Part shown: positions 60,385 through 64,000 of the stretch, in pieces
Layout of the letters: every line of letters begins with the position of its first letter
Numbering within the stretch: the stretch's first letter is position 1
Notes under the pieces: generated by a model
What the model was told of the DNA's origin: nothing
The model's database searches: none
Seen by the model: only the letters and a program-made list of their open reading frames with translations
Assembly: GCA_017434985.1 (NCBI GenBank)
Contig: JAFSFY010000008.1
Location: forward strand, 48,237 to 112,236
Length of the DNA stretch: 64,000 bases
Source of the DNA: Clostridia bacterium
Lineage (GTDB): Bacteria > Bacillota > Clostridia > Oscillospirales > Acutalibacteraceae
Direction of reading: 5' to 3'
Program-made: the position numbers and the translations under genes

Positions 60385-61641
60385 TTATTCTATATTTTCT
60401 TTTTGAGATATGTAGCAAAGTGTTTTTCCATAGGCATTTTCTATTATTGCAGAATCCCCAACATCTCTGGCTGTATCAAGGCACCAACTTTCAATTTCTT
60501 CAACCCAAGTTCCAGTTTCCCATGTTTCTTGGTTTACTACAAAAGTCTGCATTCCATACCCCGCCAACCTGTCCATTGTGAAAGAATCATTTTCATCATA
60601 TGATTTAAGCGCAGCTAAATAATACTCACATGAAAAATCATCCAAATCTGCATCAAGGTAAATCATATGTACTTTTAATATGGATTTTTCTGGTTTCGTG
60701 ACGTCTTTCAATGAAAGCTGATTGTTTTTGTTTTCATTCCACAAATCAACAACCATTTCTATGGGTATGGCCAAATTAAGATTTTGTCCTTCTTTGAATG
60801 ATGCAAAGGTTATACCTAAAACCTTACCCTCATTATCAAATAGTGCTCCTCCACTACTACCGTTTGAAATTGATGCCGTAAATTGCAAAACCTCATTTTG
60901 TATAAAACCACTAAACACGCCTGTCGATACTGTATTTATAAGTCCTAATGGACTTCCAATAGCAACAACTTTTTCGCCTTTTTTTAGTTTCTTTGTGTCT
61001 CCTTTTTCTAGAAGAGATAACCCTAAATTCTTTTCACTCTTTAAAATTGCGATGTCATTCTCCTTATCAATAGCTACAACCGTATTGACCTTATGTTTCG
61101 AGTCATCATCCAAAATCAACTCCACACTAAAAGCTTCTTTTTCTATAACATGGTAATTAGTTGTGATAACTCCATCTTCAAACATCGCAAACCCACTACC
61201 TGTCGCAGATAAATCTCCTCGTGAGTTATAGCAGTTTATTTTAACCACAGATTTAGATGCGGTTTCAATTTTTACAGGGCTGTCTGCAAAATCTTTGTGA
61301 AAAAATAATCGCCAGCTACCGACAATTACGCCCACAAAAACAACAACAAGAAGCAACACTAACCAAAATTTTTTGCTTACTTTTTTTACTTTATTATTTT
61401 TGTTTGTTGATTCTTGTGTTCCATTATCATTTTTATGCTCTTCTATATTCTCTGAATCTATCAACGCACCTACTGGTACACCTAAAATACTAGCCAATTC
61501 AGTAATCGTATCAAGACCCGGATTAGCCTTGCCATTTTCCCAAAGACTAATGCTTTGCCTTGAAACTCCAATTTTCTCAGCAAGTTCTTCTTGAGATATA
61601 TTATTCTCTTTTCGATATTTTTTTATGTTATCGCCTAGCAT
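60385..61641 (-). CDS. HTH-TM-trypsin-like serine protease fusion
   Basis: 418 residues. An XRE helix-turn-helix (1-65, ISQEELAEKIGVSRQSISLW), a charged linker, one membrane helix (92-110), then an extracytoplasmic trypsin/DegP-like domain with His164 (TTNYHV), Asp196 (ENDIAIL) and Ser263 (NGSSGGALF), and a ~100-residue C-terminal extension of unknown type. There is no PDZ domain. It could link protease state outside to DNA binding inside. ATG 61641 follows AAGGGG. Codons and base composition are AT-rich, unlike the genes to the left. Confidence 0.85.
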   Translation of the reverse strand: MLGDNIKKYRKENNISQEELAEKIGVSRQSISLWENGKANPGLDTITELASILGVPVGALIDSENIEEHKNDNGTQESTNKNNKVKKVSKKFWLVLLLVVVFVGVIVGSWRLFFHKDFADSPVKIETASKSVVKINCYNSRGDLSATGSGFAMFEDGVITTNYHVIEKEAFSVELILDDDSKHKVNTVVAIDKENDIAILKSEKNLGLSLLEKGDTKKLKKGEKVVAIGSPLGLINTVSTGVFSGFIQNEVLQFTASISNGSSGGALFDNEGKVLGITFASFKEGQNLNLAIPIEMVVDLWNENKNNQLSLKDVTKPEKSILKVHMIYLDADLDDFSCEYYLAALKSYDENDSFTMDRLAGYGMQTFVVNQETWETGTWVEEIESWCLDTARDVGDSAIIENAYGKTLCYISQKENIE

Positions 61642-61663
61642 TTCACCAACCCCTTCACCGACA

Positions 61664-61714
61664 TTATACCACAAAAAACGCCTTGCAAGCAATACAATAT
61701 TACTTGCAAGGCGT
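61664..61714 (-). promoter_or_regulatory. Promoter of the HTH-protease gene with overlapping palindrome
   Basis: Minus strand TTGCTT, 18 bases, TATAAT (-10 near 61664-61669). The -35 lies in the right arm of CGCCTTGCAAG / CTTGCAAGGCG (arms about 61679-61689 and 61703-61713), followed by TTTTTT. It can act as operator for the HTH protein and as terminator for transcripts from the right. 61715-61923 holds no gene that I can support. Confidence 0.55.
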
Positions 61715-61923
61715 CAAATATCACTTTACATGTCGATTTCTTGATCATAAACACGCCAAATTTAAATAGAGAGTTTTTTCCATAAGTCCAACACGAATCT
61801 ACTATTCATTTGTTTTTCGCTATTTCGCCTGCCTTTCGTTTTTTGCAAAGAGCCCTTTCACTATACTACCACCCAAATTTTCAAATTGGTTGCAAAGTTT
61901 TTAAAATTATTACATCACAAAGC

Positions 61924-61955
61924 AAAATCGGAGTGGAATTTCCACTCCGATTTTA
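61924..61955. terminator. Bidirectional terminator
   Basis: A perfect 14-base stem AAAATCGGAGTGGA / TCCACTCCGATTTT with a three-base loop, downstream of the 166-residue unknown gene. Confidence 0.88.
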
Positions 61956-61986
61956 TTAAAATTATATGTGATTTTAGTTCAATTTA

Positions 61987-62487
61987 TTATTCGCAATTAG
62001 GGAAAATCACATTAAACGGATATATTGAAACCAAATCAAGTTCTTTGACGGTCAAACTATCACAGTTGTCCTTTGTGACATTCTCATCAATTTTTTTAAC
62101 ATATAAATCGATCTCATGCTGTCCTGGGATTTCAAAATTATGACCATATTCAATGATTAATTTTTCAGTAGTTCCTGCGCGTGTTGATCTATGCCTAGTA
62201 TGCTGTTCCGCACCATCCGTGCTATTTTTGTTATTAGTATTATTCCAAAAAAGGCCACTATCAACACGATAGCTTTTTCGGGGGTCTCCAAATTGTCGCA
62301 AAACTATACGATAATAATACTTATCATAGTTACTTGCTGCGTCATTTAAAATTTGAGAAGCAAAAATACACAAAAAAACGGTATTAATTCCTTTTTCACA
62401 AACTAATGTATCGAATATACCGCTTAGATTTTCAGCTTCCCCTGATACATTTTTACACAAAAGTTGATTAAAATTTACTGTGTTCAT
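61987..62487 (-). CDS. Hypothetical protein (DUF6941-like pattern)
   Basis: 166 residues, soluble. The layout NLSGIFDTLVCEKG...VFLCIFASQ and IIEYGHNFEIPGQHEIDLYV is reminiscent of DUF6941-type beta-sandwich proteins; this likeness is weak. Asn/Lys/Ile-rich and AT-rich. AAGGAG lies six bases before ATG 62487. It sits ten bases after the two-TM coiled-coil gene, so they are one unit. Function unknown. Confidence 0.65.
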   Translation of the reverse strand: MNTVNFNQLLCKNVSGEAENLSGIFDTLVCEKGINTVFLCIFASQILNDAASNYDKYYYRIVLRQFGDPRKSYRVDSGLFWNNTNNKNSTDGAEQHTRHRSTRAGTTEKLIIEYGHNFEIPGQHEIDLYVKKIDENVTKDNCDSLTVKELDLVSIYPFNVIFPNCE

Positions 62488-62497
62488 CATATTCTCC

Positions 62498-62950
62498 TTA
62501 TGCATCAATATCATCTACATCGACAGACATATTTGTTGTTTGCTCTTCACTTCTTACATCGCGTCGAGTAACTGAAGAGTCTTGCATACTAGTTTTTAGT
62601 TCATCAGTGGAGCGTTTAGTGTCTTTTTGAAGTTCTAATATTTGTTGCAAAACTTGAGTTTGTCTGCGTTCTGATTCTTCAGTTTTTTCCAATCCATAAA
62701 AACTGAACAGCATTGAAACAATACTAACAATAGTGGCTACTATACCTAAAACTATACTAACAAAAAGATTCATTTCCTCTATTCCGGGAATTTCATCACC
62801 AAAGAGGCTACAGGCAAACACAATCATAATTCCCAATATGACAACCCCAACAATTAAAACAACGGCATATGTTTTGGATTTTTCCACCCACAGATCAAGT
62901 TTTTCTAATTGTGTAGAGCAATCATTGCACTCTTTATACTTTTTCTTCAT
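62498..62950 (-). CDS. Two-TM protein with C-terminal coiled coil
   Basis: 150 residues. An N-terminal ECNDCSTQLEKLD (CxxC at 8-11), membrane helices at ~28-49 and ~60-86, then a coiled coil LEKTEESERRQTQVLQQILE (~91-118) and an acidic tail. No family recognised. AAGGGG precedes ATG 62950. First gene of a pair; its promoter is overlaid by palindromes. Confidence 0.7.
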   Translation of the reverse strand: MKKKYKECNDCSTQLEKLDLWVEKSKTYAVVLIVGVVILGIMIVFACSLFGDEIPGIEEMNLFVSIVLGIVATIVSIVSMLFSFYGLEKTEESERRQTQVLQQILELQKDTKRSTDELKTSMQDSSVTRRDVRSEEQTTNMSVDVDDIDA

Positions 62951-62966
62951 CTATGTAATCCCCTTT

Positions 62967-63020
62967 TGCATATTATGTTTATACATAATATGTTATAACA
63001 TATCTTACATAAAGTTACAA
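62967..63020 (-). promoter_or_regulatory. Promoter with nested palindromes
   Basis: Minus strand TTGTAA (63015-63020), 17 bases, TATAAC (62992-62997). The perfect palindrome ATATGTTATAACATAT spans the -10, and CATATTATG/CATAATATG arms (62967-62990) lie just downstream. Likely operators of an unknown regulator. Confidence 0.5.
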
Positions 63021-63146
63021 GATGCTGTTTTTGTAAAATATTTTCACTGTGAAAGTATTGATAATCCAATATTTATGTAGCTTTATAACCCTTGGTGTTA
63101 TTATACCTCGTTCATCTATTCTTCTCACAATACCTGTTGCTTTCAT
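63015..63146 (-). pseudogene. Decayed spoVT/AbrB 5' fragment, copy 2
   Basis: From ATG 63146 the frame reads MKATGIVRRIDERGIITPR, matching SpoVT residues 1-20 with one codon missing, then drifts to unrelated residues and stops after 43 codons. The RBS GGAGATTTATAT before it is also like that of spoVT. The GAF domain is absent. Confidence 0.7.
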
Positions 63147-63217
63147 ATATAAATCTCCTTTAAATTCAAATCGTGATGTTAGTATTTGTAAATGGTGGGG
63201 ATTTATACTGCCGTAAT

Positions 63218-63245
63218 TTGCTTTTTGGGTTAATTGTGATATAAT
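63218..63245 (+). promoter_or_regulatory. Promoter of the four-TM protein
   Basis: TTGCTT (63218-63223), 16-base spacer, TATAAT (63240-63245), 20 bases before the gene. Confidence 0.6.
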
Positions 63246-63265
63246 AACTATCTTGAGGTGATATT

Positions 63266-63754
63266 GTGGAGAAGAAATCAAAAACTATCAATAAGTTTAT
63301 ATATTGTTTTTCTCTACTGACTTGGATTATAAATATCTGTTTTATTATTATACCGTTTTTCTTTGAAGTTTCTGGAATTTGGGTTTTAGGAGTTTTTGCT
63401 TCCGTTTTAATTCAAGCAATCACTTCAAGTACGTTTGGTGACACCGTAATACCCGATGTAAAAATAAAACATAAATTTTTAGATATTTGCTTGAATATAT
63501 CATTGCTCGTTTCAATTATTACTTCGGTTATATGTGGAGTATCTTTGTTTGCCGCAGGCGGTGGCCCCGAAACAATAGACGGTTTGTTCTACATCGTTGA
63601 CCATGGCGAGATTGTTAGAGAAATTACATCATACAAATTGTTTCTCTTTTTTGTCATTTGCGATTCTTTACTTTTTAGTTGCGGCATACTGATTTTTTCT
63701 TCTCTTATGGCATTGCGTATTCGTAAATTATATTTAATCCAAACACATGAATAA
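63266..63754 (+). CDS. Four-TM hypothetical membrane protein
   Basis: 162 residues with helices at about 11-33, 37-58, 72-95 and 121-147. No family recognised. GTG start with GAGGTG at good spacing. AT-rich coding. It lies between the two decayed spoVT fragments and has its own promoter and terminator, so it is an independent cargo gene of the AT-rich segment. Confidence 0.7.
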   Translation: MEKKSKTINKFIYCFSLLTWIINICFIIIPFFFEVSGIWVLGVFASVLIQAITSSTFGDTVIPDVKIKHKFLDICLNISLLVSIITSVICGVSLFAAGGGPETIDGLFYIVDHGEIVREITSYKLFLFFVICDSLLFSCGILIFSSLMALRIRKLYLIQTHE

Positions 63755-63762
63755 AACAAGGT

Positions 63763-63787
63763 AGCGAGGTGGAAACACCTCGCTTTT
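63763..63787 (+). terminator. Terminator of the four-TM gene
   Basis: AGCGAGGTG-GAAA-CACCTCGCT, a GNRA-capped hairpin followed by TTTGCT. Confidence 0.8.
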
Positions 63788-63867
63788 GCTATGTATCGGT
63801 CAAAATATGCTGTTTTCGTCAAAAAAATTTCTTCAAAAATCGTCCGAAAGCCCAGTATTTATAGCGG

Positions 63868-63933
63868 CTAAAGGCACTTTTGTGTTATTATAACGCATTC
63901 CTCTATTCTACGAACTATTCCTGTTGCTTTCAT
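63868..63933 (-). pseudogene. Decayed spoVT/AbrB 5' fragment, copy 3
   Basis: ATG 63933 begins MKATGIVRRIEECVIITQKC and stops at once (21 codons). Upstream AAGGAGAAATGTATAT mirrors the other copies. Copies 2 and 3 also share the sequence just beyond the spoVT homology (a TATAATAACAC block, then ATAAATA.TGG), so they derive from one another or from a common repeat. Confidence 0.65.
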
Positions 63934-64000
63934 ATATACATTTCTCCTTAAATTACAAATTGTGTTGTATATTACGAGCGAACGCGAGTAACAAGGTTCA

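Noticed and set aside
61765..61860. ~30-codon minus-strand frame ending in LDLWKKLSI
   Set aside because: No credible start codon with RBS and no recognisable family; it may be a fragment of a lost gene but cannot be supported.

Overview
The window is a GC-rich bacterial chromosome segment, most likely from a spore-forming Clostridia lineage (Oscillospirales / Ruminococcaceae-like). The basis is the rimP-nusA-ylxR-ylxQ-infB-rbfA-nrnA-truB order, a SpoVT regulator, a MetH with a separately encoded reactivation domain, strong AAGGAGG-type ribosome binding sites and sigma-A promoters. This placement is inference from gene content. No tRNA, rRNA or CRISPR array was seen.

Layout. 1-2.1 kb: end of a membrane protein, then two esterases (SASA type and a Thr-rich SGNH lipoprotein). 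2.1-6.5 kb: a P-type cation ATPase behind a yybP-ykoY (manganese) riboswitch, an M14 peptidase and ADP-ribose pyrophosphatase. 6.5-7.3 kb: a regulator/small-ORF cassette between two identical 34-bp terminator repeats, then a palindromic MITE-like element. 7.3-11 kb: DUF559 endonuclease, dusB, and a SpoIID-like/amidase cell-wall pair without signal peptides. 11-16.5 kb: tsaE-tsaB, upp, SGNH hydrolase, rhamnulokinase, an rRNA m5C methyltransferase and a membrane protein. 17-24 kb: translation-factor operon. 24-31.3 kb: membrane protein, RING/zinc-ribbon protein, galU, a REP-type transposase carrying palindromic repeats inside its own gene, mfd (broken by one in-frame TAG) and pth. 31.4-36.3 kb: oxidoreductase-metF-metH-activation-metH. 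36.3-38.2 kb: AraC regulator and amidohydrolase, with gene or promoter remnants on both edges. 38.3-46.2 kb: the complete arginine operon argG-H-C-J-B-D-F behind a consensus promoter and ARG boxes, divergent from a uracil permease.

47.8-54.5 kb holds a 1587-residue secreted protein with Cys-rich ~50-residue repeats and 13 cell-wall-binding repeats. It is divergent from a multi-TM LuxR-type regulator that shares a unit with the manganese exporter mntP. 54.5-59.7 kb: DegV protein, an overlapping four-gene operon (NUDIX, CDF transporter, ATP-grasp, HTH membrane protein) and TlyA. From about 60.3 kb to the end the DNA turns AT-rich. This part holds an HTH-TM-trypsin fusion, small membrane or unknown proteins, and two decayed copies of the spoVT 5' end besides the intact gene, suggesting an insertion island at spoVT.

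How parts fit together: three different manganese-efflux families lie in the window, one under a manganese riboswitch. ArgG to ArgF give the pathway from glutamate to arginine, with ArgJ closing the acetyl cycle. MetF supplies methyl-THF to MetH, and the small activation protein probably reactivates it. The most unusual stretches are the spoVT-flanked island, the Cys-rich surface protein with its membrane regulator, and the repeat-bearing transposase.
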